Assembly (NCBI GenBank): GCA_023426435.1
Contig: JAFAAS010000004.1
Span: 1 to 54,947, forward strand
Origin: Verrucomicrobiota bacterium
GTDB taxonomy: Bacteria > Verrucomicrobiota > Verrucomicrobiia > Opitutales > Opitutaceae
Direction: 5' to 3'
DNA: 54,947 nucleotides
The position numbers and the translations under genes were made by a program. Under the pieces are notes generated by a model. That model saw nothing but the letters and a program-made list of their open reading frames with translations. It was not told where the DNA came from and did no database searches. Shown here piece after piece: positions 43,684 to 52,491 of this stretch. Position 1 is the stretch's first letter; each line of letters opens with the position of its first letter.

Positions 43684-45828
43684 CTCTCCCAGAACGACCG
43701 AAGGAGCATCCCGCCCGCCATGCCCGCCTCCGCCAGACTTTCCGAAACCCTCATCCGCGCCCTCCCCCCTCTCGTCTTCGCCGCCGTTCCTCTCGCCGCC
43801 TTCCTCGCGTTCATCATCCAACCGCTCATGGGCAAGCAACTGCTGCCCATCTACGGCGGCACATCCGGCACATGGCTGGGTTGCATGGTGTTCTTCCAAC
43901 TTGCCCTGCTGCTCGGCTACGCCTGGGCCGCATGGCTCGTTCGCCGCAGCGCCACCTTCCAAGCCATCGCCGTCACCGCCCTCGGCTTCGTCGCTGCCCT
44001 CACCTTTCACCTTCCTTCTTCAGACGCCGACGCCACCGCCAGCATCGGTCGCGTCGTCTGGCGTCTCTCGATCGCCTGCCTCCCCGCGATGGTCCTTCTC
44101 TTCAGCACATCGCCGCTCCTCCACGGCTGGCTGCGCCGCCGCGGCGAAGAAGTCCCCTACTACCTCTACGCGATCTCCAACACCGGCAGTCTCTTCGCGC
44201 TCCTGCTCTACCCCTTCGCAATCGAAACGCAGCTCCGTCTCTCCGAACAAACGTTCTTCTGGCACGGCTTCCTCATCGTCCTCGCCGGCCTCCTCGCCGC
44301 CGCCGCTTACATCGTTCGCAAAACATCCGCCAACGCCTCCTCTCCCGCCGCCCTTTCCACCGAAGCGATCCCATTCGCCCGCTTCCCCGCCTGGATCTGG
44401 CTCAGCGCCCTCACCTGCGCCGGCATGCTCGGCGCCACGTATCACCTCGCCGCCGAAATCGGATCCAACCCGCTCGCCTGGATCGGCCCGTTCGGCGCCT
44501 ACCTCTTCAGCTTCATGGTCGTCTTCGCCGGCCGCTGGCGCCGCTGGATGACGATGACAACCCTCGCGTGGCTCGCCGTAAGTCTCGCCGGCTTCATGGT
44601 GACCAAAGGCTTCTCCGCCGCCACCGTCGACGCGACGCGCGCCTGGTGGCTTCTCTCCCTCACCGCGAGCGGCAGCTTCCTCGGCAACGCCCTCCTTCAC
44701 AGCCTTCGCCCCGCCGAACGTTTCGAAACCTTCTACCTCGTCATCGCCGCCGGCGGCGTTCTCGGCGGACTCGCTTCGAGCGTCATCATTCCTTACCTGC
44801 TCTCCCGCCCCGCCGAATTCCCGCTCCTCTCCGTCGCGCTGCTCGCCACCGGCATGATCTGGCTCATGCGCACGCGCGAACCCGGCGTCATCGCCGTCAC
44901 CGCCTGCGTTCTCCTCGCCCCCGTCGCCGCGATCGGCCTCCACCAGGCCGCCGACGAATCCATCGGCGACAGCCGCGTGCGTCACATCCGCGATCTCTAC
45001 GGACACGTCATGGTGAAAACCGACGACACGTCCGTCGTCCTCTCGAGCGCCACCACCACGCACGGCACCCAGCTCATCGAAACCGAAGCCTCCCGCAAAC
45101 GCCCCACGCTCTACTACACCGAAAGCTCCGGCGTCGGGCGCGTCCTCGAAGAGCTCATGGCCCAACGCCCCGCCCTCCACGTCGGCGTCATCGGCCTCGG
45201 CGCCGGCACGCTCGCCGCGTATTCACGTTCTGGCGACACCTATGATTTCTGGGACATCGACCCGAAAGCCCTGCGCATCGCCCGCGAAAACTTCACCTTC
45301 GTCGCCGAAGCCGCCGGCAGCACCAACCTCATTCTCCGCGACGGCCGCAAAGCCCTCGAGGAATCCCCAGCCGATTACGATGTCATCGTCATCGACGCGT
45401 TCACCGGCGACGGCGTGCCTTCGCATCCCCTCACGCGCGAAGCCATCTCGATCTACCTGCGCCGCCTCTCCGCGAAACGCGGCCTTCTCGTCATCCACGC
45501 GTCCACCCGCTACTCCAATCTCTTCCCCGTCATCGAAGCCACCGCGCGCACCCTCGGCCGCGCCTCGCTCGGCATTGTCACCGAGATCTCCGACTCCGCC
45601 GACGCCCGCGACTGGGATCCCGCCCGCACCGAATACGTCATCGTCGCCCCGCAGGAATCCTTGAAATCCATCACCGGCTGGTTCCCCGCCGAAGAAGACG
45701 ACGGCCGCGTCAAACGCACCCTCTCCACCGTCAACGCGCCGCTCATCCAACAACGCCTCATCTGGAGCGACGATCGCAACGCCGCCATCGACGCCTTCGA
45801 CCTCGGCCGCTTCCTCTTCCCGCGGTGA
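43675..45828 (+). CDS. Membrane protein fused to spermidine-synthase-like methyltransferase domain
   Basis: 717 residues from ATG 43675 (ATGA overlap), or 702 from ATG 43720, which avoids repeat-encoded residues and may be the original start. About 10 transmembrane helices (LVFAAVPLAAFLAFIIQPLM first) occupy residues 30-430; the C-terminal part has a Rossmann-like spermidine synthase pattern: VGVIGLGAGTLAAY, FWDIDPKALRIAREN, LRDGRKALEE and YDVIVIDAFTGDGVPSHPLT. Such fusions are common and uncharacterised; the usual spermidine-synthase substrate residues were not verified. Function in the cluster is unknown. Confidence 0.8.
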   Translation: MNALSQNDRRSIPPAMPASARLSETLIRALPPLVFAAVPLAAFLAFIIQPLMGKQLLPIYGGTSGTWLGCMVFFQLALLLGYAWAAWLVRRSATFQAIAVTALGFVAALTFHLPSSDADATASIGRVVWRLSIACLPAMVLLFSTSPLLHGWLRRRGEEVPYYLYAISNTGSLFALLLYPFAIETQLRLSEQTFFWHGFLIVLAGLLAAAAYIVRKTSANASSPAALSTEAIPFARFPAWIWLSALTCAGMLGATYHLAAEIGSNPLAWIGPFGAYLFSFMVVFAGRWRRWMTMTTLAWLAVSLAGFMVTKGFSAATVDATRAWWLLSLTASGSFLGNALLHSLRPAERFETFYLVIAAGGVLGGLASSVIIPYLLSRPAEFPLLSVALLATGMIWLMRTREPGVIAVTACVLLAPVAAIGLHQAADESIGDSRVRHIRDLYGHVMVKTDDTSVVLSSATTTHGTQLIETEASRKRPTLYYTESSGVGRVLEELMAQRPALHVGVIGLGAGTLAAYSRSGDTYDFWDIDPKALRIARENFTFVAEAAGSTNLILRDGRKALEESPADYDVIVIDAFTGDGVPSHPLTREAISIYLRRLSAKRGLLVIHASTRYSNLFPVIEATARTLGRASLGIVTEISDSADARDWDPARTEYVIVAPQESLKSITGWFPAEEDDGRVKRTLSTVNAPLIQQRLIWSDDRNAAIDAFDLGRFLFPR

Positions 45829-45834
45829 TTCCTC

Positions 45835-47448
45835 GTGCTGTGGCAACCTTCCAATTCCAGGTCGTCCTCCGCCAGCGAAACGCCTTCGCTCGCGCCCACC
45901 TCGCCCCTTCGCCCGGTCAGTCTTGGAGCGGTTGAAACCGCCACCAATCTCCTCGCCTGCACGCTCGCGATCGTCTGGGTCCTCGCGCTCGCCGTCTCGC
46001 ATTTAAAATTCGTTTCCCAACCCAGCCCGCACGAGATCAACGAGCCGTCCGTCTGGTATACGACTTTCCTCTTCGACCAGGGCCGCAATCCTTACAGTCC
46101 CGACGAACTGCCCGGCGCCGCCCAATTCTTCGGCCCGCTTTATCACAGCGTCGTTCTCGCGCTGAAGCCGCTCTTCGGCGTCGGATACGACGCCCATCGC
46201 TTCCTCAATCTCCTCTGCATCGGCGGCTCGCTCTGGCTCCTCGCCACGCGCATGCGCCGCATCGGATCCGGCCTCGGCATCGCCCTGATTTCCTCCGCGT
46301 GGATCTACTGGATCTGTCTCCAAAACATCATGATCACCGCGCGCCCCGACGCGCTCGGCTTCCTGCTGTTTCTTCTCGCGATCATCGCCCCATGGGAACG
46401 CGCCTACTCGCTGCGATCCTCCGTCTTCGGTCTCGCCTGCACGCTGCTCGCATTCCACTGCAAAGCCTACTTCGCCCTCGCCCTCCTGCCCACGCTCGCA
46501 GGCCTCGCGCTCACCCATTCCTGGCGCCACGCCACCATCGCTGCGCTCACCTTCTTCGTCGCACTCGTCGTCTCGATTCTCCTGCTCAATCACTTCTTCC
46601 CGCTCTACTGGCTCGAAACCTTCGTCATGCAGCGCAACGCCGTCGCCATCAACACGAGCGACGACATCTCGCCCATGCACACGGCCCTGCTCTTCGAGCG
46701 CGCCTGGCCCTACTTCCTCTTCCTCTCTGGCGCCGCCATCCTCCTCCCGCGCCACTTCCACACGTGGCGCCACGAACTTTCTCGACGCCAACCTCGCGCC
46801 ATCGCCCTCGGCGTCGCGCTCTCACTTCTCCTTCTCCACTTCGCCCTCGTCTATTTCTACATGGGCCACAACGGCGGCGCCCTCTTCACCTACCATCTCC
46901 ACCTCATCTTTCCGCCACTCCTGCTCGTCACCGCCTTCGCTCTCGCTCGTTCGTCACCCGGCCTTCGCATCGCATTCACCGTCCTCCTCGCCGCCTTCGG
47001 CGCACTCAACATCACCGTCCGAACGGTCGAAGACAGCGCTCCCGCGCACCAACGCCTCACCGATCTCATCGAAGAAGCCGGTTCCGTTTACGGCAGCTCC
47101 TCCTTCGTCACCGACATCCTCGCCCGTCATCACCGTCCCGTTCACAACAGCGGCTTCACGCTCTTCCTGCCGATGGCTACCATGAACGGACGCGACGAAA
47201 CAGACCCCGGCGCGCGCGCCATTCGCGACGCGTTTGACCGCGCCCCGAGCGAAGCCGTCGACCACATCGTCGATCGCACCTACGATCTCGTGCTCACGAG
47301 CGATGACTTCCTTGTGTTCGGTGACATGGACACCCTCGCCGAGCATTACGAACCCACCGAGCGCGTGTTTATGCCGATGTATTTCGGCGGAAACTTCATC
47401 CAGGTCTGGAAACCTCGCCGCGATTCCGATTCGGTCTCGGCACGCTGA
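45835..47448 (+). CDS. GT-C-like integral membrane glycosyltransferase (ArnT/PMT-like)
   Basis: 537 residues, GTG start 45835, six nt after the previous stop codon. About 10-11 transmembrane segments; the first periplasmic loop contains SPHEINEPSVWYTTFLFDQG with acidic residues in the position of the GT-C DxD/DE motif and GPLYHSVVLALKPLFGVGYD. The C-terminal 120 residues are soluble. The motif is looser than in the 40668 gene, so membrane glycosyltransferase is the best but not the only reading. Confidence 0.65.
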   Translation: MLWQPSNSRSSSASETPSLAPTSPLRPVSLGAVETATNLLACTLAIVWVLALAVSHLKFVSQPSPHEINEPSVWYTTFLFDQGRNPYSPDELPGAAQFFGPLYHSVVLALKPLFGVGYDAHRFLNLLCIGGSLWLLATRMRRIGSGLGIALISSAWIYWICLQNIMITARPDALGFLLFLLAIIAPWERAYSLRSSVFGLACTLLAFHCKAYFALALLPTLAGLALTHSWRHATIAALTFFVALVVSILLLNHFFPLYWLETFVMQRNAVAINTSDDISPMHTALLFERAWPYFLFLSGAAILLPRHFHTWRHELSRRQPRAIALGVALSLLLLHFALVYFYMGHNGGALFTYHLHLIFPPLLLVTAFALARSSPGLRIAFTVLLAAFGALNITVRTVEDSAPAHQRLTDLIEEAGSVYGSSSFVTDILARHHRPVHNSGFTLFLPMATMNGRDETDPGARAIRDAFDRAPSEAVDHIVDRTYDLVLTSDDFLVFGDMDTLAEHYEPTERVFMPMYFGGNFIQVWKPRRDSDSVSAR

Positions 47449-47481
47449 TTCCCACCGGCGCGTCTCCCGCTTTCGTTGTCC

Positions 47482-49476
47482 ATGCTTGTCGCCGTCTATC
47501 TGGTGCTGCTCGGCGTGCTCGCCGTCCACCTTCGCCCCCGCATTCCACTGCTCGCCGCCCTTCCCGGATTCCCCGGATACCTCGCTTCGCTCGGAGTCAC
47601 CCTTTTCCTCGCCGACTGGATAAACTTCCTCGCGCACGCCCTCGCCGGCTGGTCCTGGATCTACTGGACCCTCGCCTGGGCCACCCCCGCTCTCGCCCTC
47701 GGCGTGCTCTCCCGTCGATCCACCAACTCGCTCTCGAAGCTACGAAATCTTCTCCGCCAACTCGCCTCGGTTCGCACCTGGAACGGCTGCTTCCTCTTCT
47801 TCCTCGGTTTCGTCCTGCTGCGTTTCTACACCGGCATCGTCATCGATGACGACGATCGCGTCTGGGTGAACTACAACTTCGTCGACACCGCGTTTCATCT
47901 CTCCGTCGTCAACGCCTTCCTCGAGGCCGATCGCTTCCCGCCCATGGACCTCGATATGGCCGGGTATCCGCTGAAATACCACTTTCTCGCCGACTTCTTC
48001 GTCGCGCACCTCGCGCAAATGGGCGCGCCGCGCATCGGCGCCATGTGGCTCATGAATCTCATCAGCGCCTCCGTCCTCGTGGGCACGATCTGGAGCGTCT
48101 TCGCCCGCTGGCTCCAACTTCCGCCGCGCTGGATCCTGCTCGCCGGCCTGCTCTTCCTTTTCCTCAACACCTCCCTCGTCAACCTCCTCCACTTCCTCTG
48201 GCTGCGCCCGCCGTTCTTCAACGTATCCGATTTCTACTACGGGCTCTTCTGGTTCCCCTACTTCAACTTCGAAGCGATGCTCACCAATCTCTTCGAACCG
48301 CAGCGCGCCCTCCTCTTCACCATGCCGATCGCGCTGCTCGTGCTGCACGCGATCTTCCACCCGCCCGCGCCCGCCAGTTCACCCACTCACGTTCTCCCCG
48401 CTTTCATCGTCATCTGCCTCCTGCCCCTCGCCCACATCGTCGCGTTCGCCGTGCTCGCCGCGTGCATGATTCCCACGCTCTGGCTCCATCGCACGTGGTT
48501 CCTCTCCCAATGGCGCGCGTGGCTCCCGTTTTTCGCCCTCGGCCTCCTGCAACTTCTCTATCTCCAATCCTACGGCCCGCCGACACATCCCGCGTATTCC
48601 TCCTGGGACGCCACCACGTCGCTCCCGCTCGACGAATACACGATCTTCCCGCGCTACCTCCGCCGCCTCGTCTTCTGGTTCTTCGTCAACGGCGACTTCC
48701 TTGGCTGGGCCGCCTTCTTCGTGGGGCTCGCCTTCCTGCTCCGCCTCATCGCCCGCTCACACCAACGCGATCCCGGCGCTCCGCTGCTCCGCTTCCTTCA
48801 TCGCTGGCGTTGGTATTTCACCATCTGCCTCGCGATCTTCGCCGTCATCAATTTCTACCGCTACAGTTTCTCCTGGGGCGACAGCAACAAGTTCGTCCTC
48901 TTCCTCAATCTCGGCCTCGCCCTCGTCATCACCCTCGGCGCCGCCCGGTGGATCGGCACTCGCCTCGCTCCGCTCTCCCTCGCCTTCTGGTGGTTCTTCA
49001 CCGTGCTCTGCGTCACCCCGCACGCCTACGGTTTCTACCGCAACATCCTCGCCCAATCGCACGGCAAGATCCTCCTCTTCGAACCCAACGGCCGCGCCGC
49101 CGCCCGCTGGCTCCAAAGCATCAATCGCCCCGACGAACTCGTCATCACCGCGCCCTACAATCTCATCCACTTCGTCACGCCACTCGCCGGCCTTCCCACC
49201 CTCGCCGGCATCTACGCCGACTCGAATCCTTATCGGCAGGACGAACGCGAAGCTCAAATCCGCCGCATCTACGAACAAGCCGACTTCGCCCTCCTCCGCG
49301 AACTCGATGCCGCCTACGTCTGCATCTCCCGCAACGAGCGCCGCAAAATCACCCTCCATCCGCGCTGGATCCAATTCATGCAGGATCGCACCGCCGTCGC
49401 CTTCCACGCCGGCGGCGGCCCCGACGACTACCACTCCGTTTACATCTTCGACGTCCGTCGTCTGCCCCTCGAGTAA
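47482..49476 (+). CDS. Large polytopic membrane protein (DUF2298/GT-C-like)
   Basis: 664 residues from ATG 47482 (TTG 47476 also possible) with about 12 hydrophobic segments. The loop FRFYTGIVIDDDDRVWVNYN-like region (YTGIVIDDDDRVWVNYNFVD) and AGYPLKYHFLADFFVAHLAQ resemble DUF2298 and GT-C membrane enzymes, with an Asp cluster in the first large loop. The C-terminal 120 residues are soluble and include GRAAARWLQSINRPDELVIT. Function unknown; last gene of the glycan cluster by spacing and orientation. Confidence 0.65.
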   Translation: MLVAVYLVLLGVLAVHLRPRIPLLAALPGFPGYLASLGVTLFLADWINFLAHALAGWSWIYWTLAWATPALALGVLSRRSTNSLSKLRNLLRQLASVRTWNGCFLFFLGFVLLRFYTGIVIDDDDRVWVNYNFVDTAFHLSVVNAFLEADRFPPMDLDMAGYPLKYHFLADFFVAHLAQMGAPRIGAMWLMNLISASVLVGTIWSVFARWLQLPPRWILLAGLLFLFLNTSLVNLLHFLWLRPPFFNVSDFYYGLFWFPYFNFEAMLTNLFEPQRALLFTMPIALLVLHAIFHPPAPASSPTHVLPAFIVICLLPLAHIVAFAVLAACMIPTLWLHRTWFLSQWRAWLPFFALGLLQLLYLQSYGPPTHPAYSSWDATTSLPLDEYTIFPRYLRRLVFWFFVNGDFLGWAAFFVGLAFLLRLIARSHQRDPGAPLLRFLHRWRWYFTICLAIFAVINFYRYSFSWGDSNKFVLFLNLGLALVITLGAARWIGTRLAPLSLAFWWFFTVLCVTPHAYGFYRNILAQSHGKILLFEPNGRAAARWLQSINRPDELVITAPYNLIHFVTPLAGLPTLAGIYADSNPYRQDEREAQIRRIYEQADFALLRELDAAYVCISRNERRKITLHPRWIQFMQDRTAVAFHAGGGPDDYHSVYIFDVRRLPLE

Positions 49477-49564
49477 CCGCAGCTCGCCCCACTCGCTCCA
49501 CCGGACATCGACCCATCCGTCGTCCAGCCGGAAACCATCGCGTCAATCGCTGTCGGTGCTCGCG

Positions 49565-50620
49565 ATGCCGCTCGTTCACGCCTCGTCCTATCCGCTCTGG
49601 GTCAACCTCACGATCTTCTTCATCGCAGCCGTGTTCGTGTGGCTCGCCGGCACCCGGCTCTCTCGCTACCTCGGCCGCATCTCCGAAATCACCGGCATCG
49701 AACAAGCCATCGTCGGCATGCTCATGCTCGGCGTCCTCACCTCGCTCCCCGAGATCGCCAACGTCGCCACCTCCTCCCACTTCGGCAACCCCGCCCTCGC
49801 CGCCAACAATCTCCTCGGCAGCGCCGCCATCAATCTCGTCCTACTCGCCATCGCCGACGCCATCTTCGGCCGCGATGCCCTCACGTCGATCGTCGCGCAG
49901 CCCGCGATCCTGCTCCAAAGCACGTTGTGCATGCTCGTCCTCGCCGTGGTCGCCGCGGCCATCGTCACCGGCGACGTCCTCATCTTCGGCGTCGGCGCCT
50001 GGTCCACCGCCGTCTTCCTCCTCAGCCTCGGCGCCTTCTGGATGTCGACCGGCTACGGCCGCCGCTCCCAATGGACTCTTCACAACCACAAAAAACCCGC
50101 CGCCTCGTCCTCTTCTTCTTCCTCCTCCAAAAAAGAAAACAACAAGAAGGAACTCTCCAGGCTCCTCCTCCGCATCGCCATCGCCGCCGCCGTCATTCTC
50201 GTCGCCGGCTACAGCCTCTCCCAAACCGGCGACGCCCTCGCCGAACAAACCGGGCTCGGCAGCGGCCTCGTCGGATTCCTCCTCATCGGCTTCGCCACCT
50301 CGCTTCCCGAACTAAGTTCCATCACCACTTCGATCCGCATGCGTCGCCACGAAATGGCCATCGGCGAAGTCCTCGGCACCAATTTCGTCAACGTCTCCCT
50401 CCTCCTGCTCGCCGACGCCGTTTACACCGAAGGTCCCGTCATCAACGAGCTCGGCCGCTTCGAAACCATCTCCGCCCTCCTCGGCGCCATCCTCACCGGC
50501 ACCCTCCTCGTCGGCCTCCTCGAACGCCGCAACCCCGTCGTCCTCCGCATCGGCTACGACACCCTCGCCATCCTTCTCCTCTTCGCCGGCGGCGTCGGCC
50601 TCCTCTTCACCCTCCGGTAG
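49565..50620 (+). CDS. CaCA-family cation (Ca2+/Na+ or H+) exchanger
   Basis: 351 residues in two halves of five to six transmembrane helices joined by a Ser/Lys-rich cytoplasmic loop (about residues 179-198). The two alpha-repeat motifs are MLGVLTSLPEIANVATSSHF with GNPALAANNLLGSAAINLVL and GFATSLPELSSITTSIRMRR with AIGEVLGTNFVNVSLLLLAD, each with the conserved Glu. The exchanged ion is not fixed by sequence. ATG 49565 starts just before the first helix. The TAG stop (50618-50620) belongs to a GTAG hairpin. Confidence 0.83.
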   Translation: MPLVHASSYPLWVNLTIFFIAAVFVWLAGTRLSRYLGRISEITGIEQAIVGMLMLGVLTSLPEIANVATSSHFGNPALAANNLLGSAAINLVLLAIADAIFGRDALTSIVAQPAILLQSTLCMLVLAVVAAAIVTGDVLIFGVGAWSTAVFLLSLGAFWMSTGYGRRSQWTLHNHKKPAASSSSSSSSKKENNKKELSRLLLRIAIAAAVILVAGYSLSQTGDALAEQTGLGSGLVGFLLIGFATSLPELSSITTSIRMRRHEMAIGEVLGTNFVNVSLLLLADAVYTEGPVINELGRFETISALLGAILTGTLLVGLLERRNPVVLRIGYDTLAILLLFAGGVGLLFTLR

Positions 50621-50641
50621 GTTGCGCGCTCGCCGCGCAAC
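50617..50641 (+). repeat. GTAG-headed REP-like hairpin (family 1a)
   Basis: GTAG (50617-50620) then GTTGCGCG / CGCGCAAC (50621-50628 and 50634-50641), loop CTCGC. It differs from 6724-6748 by one loop base. The TAG is the exchanger stop codon. Confidence 0.87.
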
Positions 50642-50649
50642 TGGAACGG

Positions 50650-50670
50650 GGATCTTGGCCCCTGGATCTT
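50650..50670 (+). repeat. Remnant right arm of the long-hairpin element
   Basis: GGATCTTGGCCCCTGGATCT matches the right arms of the elements at 3655-3785 and 21070-21193 with about three mismatches in 21 bases. The rest of the element is absent. It abuts the GTAG hairpin upstream of purB. Confidence 0.6.
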
Positions 50671-50732
50671 CCCCCACACCCACTTTCCGTTCGCCATCCC
50701 GCGCCGCGATCCCGTATCTCTTCGCGTCTGCC

Positions 50733-52190
50733 GTGAACGATTCGAACGCCGCCTCCTCCGCTCCCGCGTCCTCACCCATCACCAACGTCCTCGCCGAACG
50801 CTACGCGTCCGCCGCCATGAAGGACATCTGGTCCCAAACCGGCCGCGTAAAACTCGAACGCGATTTCTGGATCGCCGTCATGAAGGGCCAGCGCGACCTC
50901 GGTGTCCCCATCCCCGCCGAGGCCATCAAGGACTACGAGCGCGTCAAAGACACCATCGACCTCGCCTCGATCGACCAACGCGAACGCATCACCCTCCACG
51001 ACGTCAAAGCCCGCATCGAGGAATTCTCCGACCTCGCCAAGCGCCAGTTCATCCACCTCGGCCTCACCTCGCGCGACCTCACCGAAAACGTCGAACAGCT
51101 CCAGGTCTTCCGCGCGCTCAAATCCGTCCACTTCAAATCCGCCGCCGCCCTCCTCGCCCTCGCCCGCCAGGCCGAGGCCCACCGCGATCTCATGATCACG
51201 GGCCGCACGCACAACGTCCCCGCCCAGCCCACCACGCTCGGCAAACGTCTCGCGATGTTCGGCCAGGAACTTCTCGTCGCCTACACGCGCATCGACGAAC
51301 TCCTCGCCCGCTATCCCGTCCGCGGCCTCAAGGGCGCCGTCGGCACCCAGCTCGACCAGCTCACGCTCCTCGCCGGCAACGCCGAAAAGGTCGACCAGCT
51401 CGAATCGCGCGTCCTCCGCCATCTCGGCTTCCGCGCTTCGCTCATCGCCGTCGGACAAGTGTATCCGCGCGGCTTGGACTTCGAGGTCGTCACCGCCCTC
51501 CACCAACTCGCCTCCGCCGCCGCCAGCTTCGCCACCACGCTCCGCCTCATGGCCGGCGCCGGCCTCCTCACCGAGGGTTTCCAAGCCGGCCAGGTCGGCT
51601 CGTCCGCCATGCCGCACAAGGTCAACGCCCGCAATTGCGAGCGCATCTGCGGCTTCGCCACCATTCTCTCCGGCTACGTCACCATGACGTCCGGTCTCGC
51701 CGGCCACCAATGGAACGAGGGCGACGTCTCCTGCTCCGTCGTCCGCCGCGTCGCCTTGCCCGACGCCTTCTTCGCCATCGACGGCCTGCTCGAAACCTTC
51801 CTCACCGTCCTCCGCCAGATGGAGGTTTTCCCCGCCGCCATCGCCGCCGAAAACGAGCGCAACCTCCCCTTCCTCGCCACCACCACGATCCTCATGGAGG
51901 CCGTCAAACGCGGCGCCGGCCGCGAAACCGCCCACGAAGCGATCAAGGAACACGCCCTCGCCGCCGCCAAGGCGCTCCGCTCCGGCGGAGGCGACGCCGA
52001 TCTCCTCTCCCGTCTCGCCGCCGACAAACGCATCGGCCTCGGCAAAAAAGCCCTCCAAGCCATCCTCGCCGAAAACGCCCGCTTCGTCGGCGCCGCCCCA
52101 CACCAGGTCGACGCCTTCCTCGACGAGGTAAAACCTCTCGCGAAAAAGCACAAAGCCGCCGCCGACTACAAACCCGGCCGCCTCCTGTAG
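50733..52190 (+). CDS. purB: Adenylosuccinate lyase
   Basis: 485 residues from GTG 50733; the conserved part begins with SPITNVLAERYASAAMKDIW. Fumarase/aspartase-superfamily landmarks: HLGLTSRDLTEN, MITGRTHNVPAQPTTLGKR with the catalytic His, and the signature GSSAMPHKVNARNCER. It cleaves adenylosuccinate and SAICAR in purine synthesis. An ATG alternative is not available upstream in a sensible place; the in-frame extension to 50622 crosses a hairpin repeat. The TAG stop lies in a GTAG hairpin. Confidence 0.92.
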   Translation: MNDSNAASSAPASSPITNVLAERYASAAMKDIWSQTGRVKLERDFWIAVMKGQRDLGVPIPAEAIKDYERVKDTIDLASIDQRERITLHDVKARIEEFSDLAKRQFIHLGLTSRDLTENVEQLQVFRALKSVHFKSAAALLALARQAEAHRDLMITGRTHNVPAQPTTLGKRLAMFGQELLVAYTRIDELLARYPVRGLKGAVGTQLDQLTLLAGNAEKVDQLESRVLRHLGFRASLIAVGQVYPRGLDFEVVTALHQLASAAASFATTLRLMAGAGLLTEGFQAGQVGSSAMPHKVNARNCERICGFATILSGYVTMTSGLAGHQWNEGDVSCSVVRRVALPDAFFAIDGLLETFLTVLRQMEVFPAAIAAENERNLPFLATTTILMEAVKRGAGRETAHEAIKEHALAAAKALRSGGGDADLLSRLAADKRIGLGKKALQAILAENARFVGAAPHQVDAFLDEVKPLAKKHKAAADYKPGRLL

Positions 52191-52216
52191 GTGGAGCCCG
52201 ACGTCCCCGTCGGGCT
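52187..52216 (+). repeat. GTAG-headed REP-like hairpin (family 4)
   Basis: GTAG (52187-52190), GTGG, then AGCCCGAC (52195-52202) / GTCGGGCT (52209-52216), loop GTCCCC, followed by AAAAAC. The TAG is the purB stop codon. Confidence 0.8.
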
Positions 52217-52491
52217 AAAAACGCCACGCCTTTCGCGCCCTCCCGTCCTCAGAATTCCGCCCCCGCAACGGAACCCCGCCCCCCGCGCATCACACTGTTT
52301 CGCTCGCATGTCCGCGAGCCTTCCAGCCCCCGCGCACGGCCCTTTCGCCGCCGCCTTCCCGCTATCGCACGTTCGTGCAATCCGGCAATTTCCCGCACTC
52401 CGGAGCTCCGGAAATTTCTGTTTGCGTCCCCCCCTAGCCGGGCGCTTCCTTGCCCCTTCACGTTGTTTCCAACCCTTTACAAACATCTGTC
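52217..52491. other. Intergenic region upstream of pfp
   Basis: 275 bp without a gene or repeat I can assign. It presumably holds the phosphofructokinase promoter; AT-richer DNA only appears in the last 35 nt (TTGTTTCCAACCCTTTACAA), and no convincing -35/-10 pair or Shine-Dalgarno was found before ATG 52492. Confidence 0.4.

Noticed and set aside
45835..49476. Integron or phage island explaining the membrane-protein cluster
   Set aside because: No integrase, att-like repeats, phage structural genes or change in base composition at the borders.
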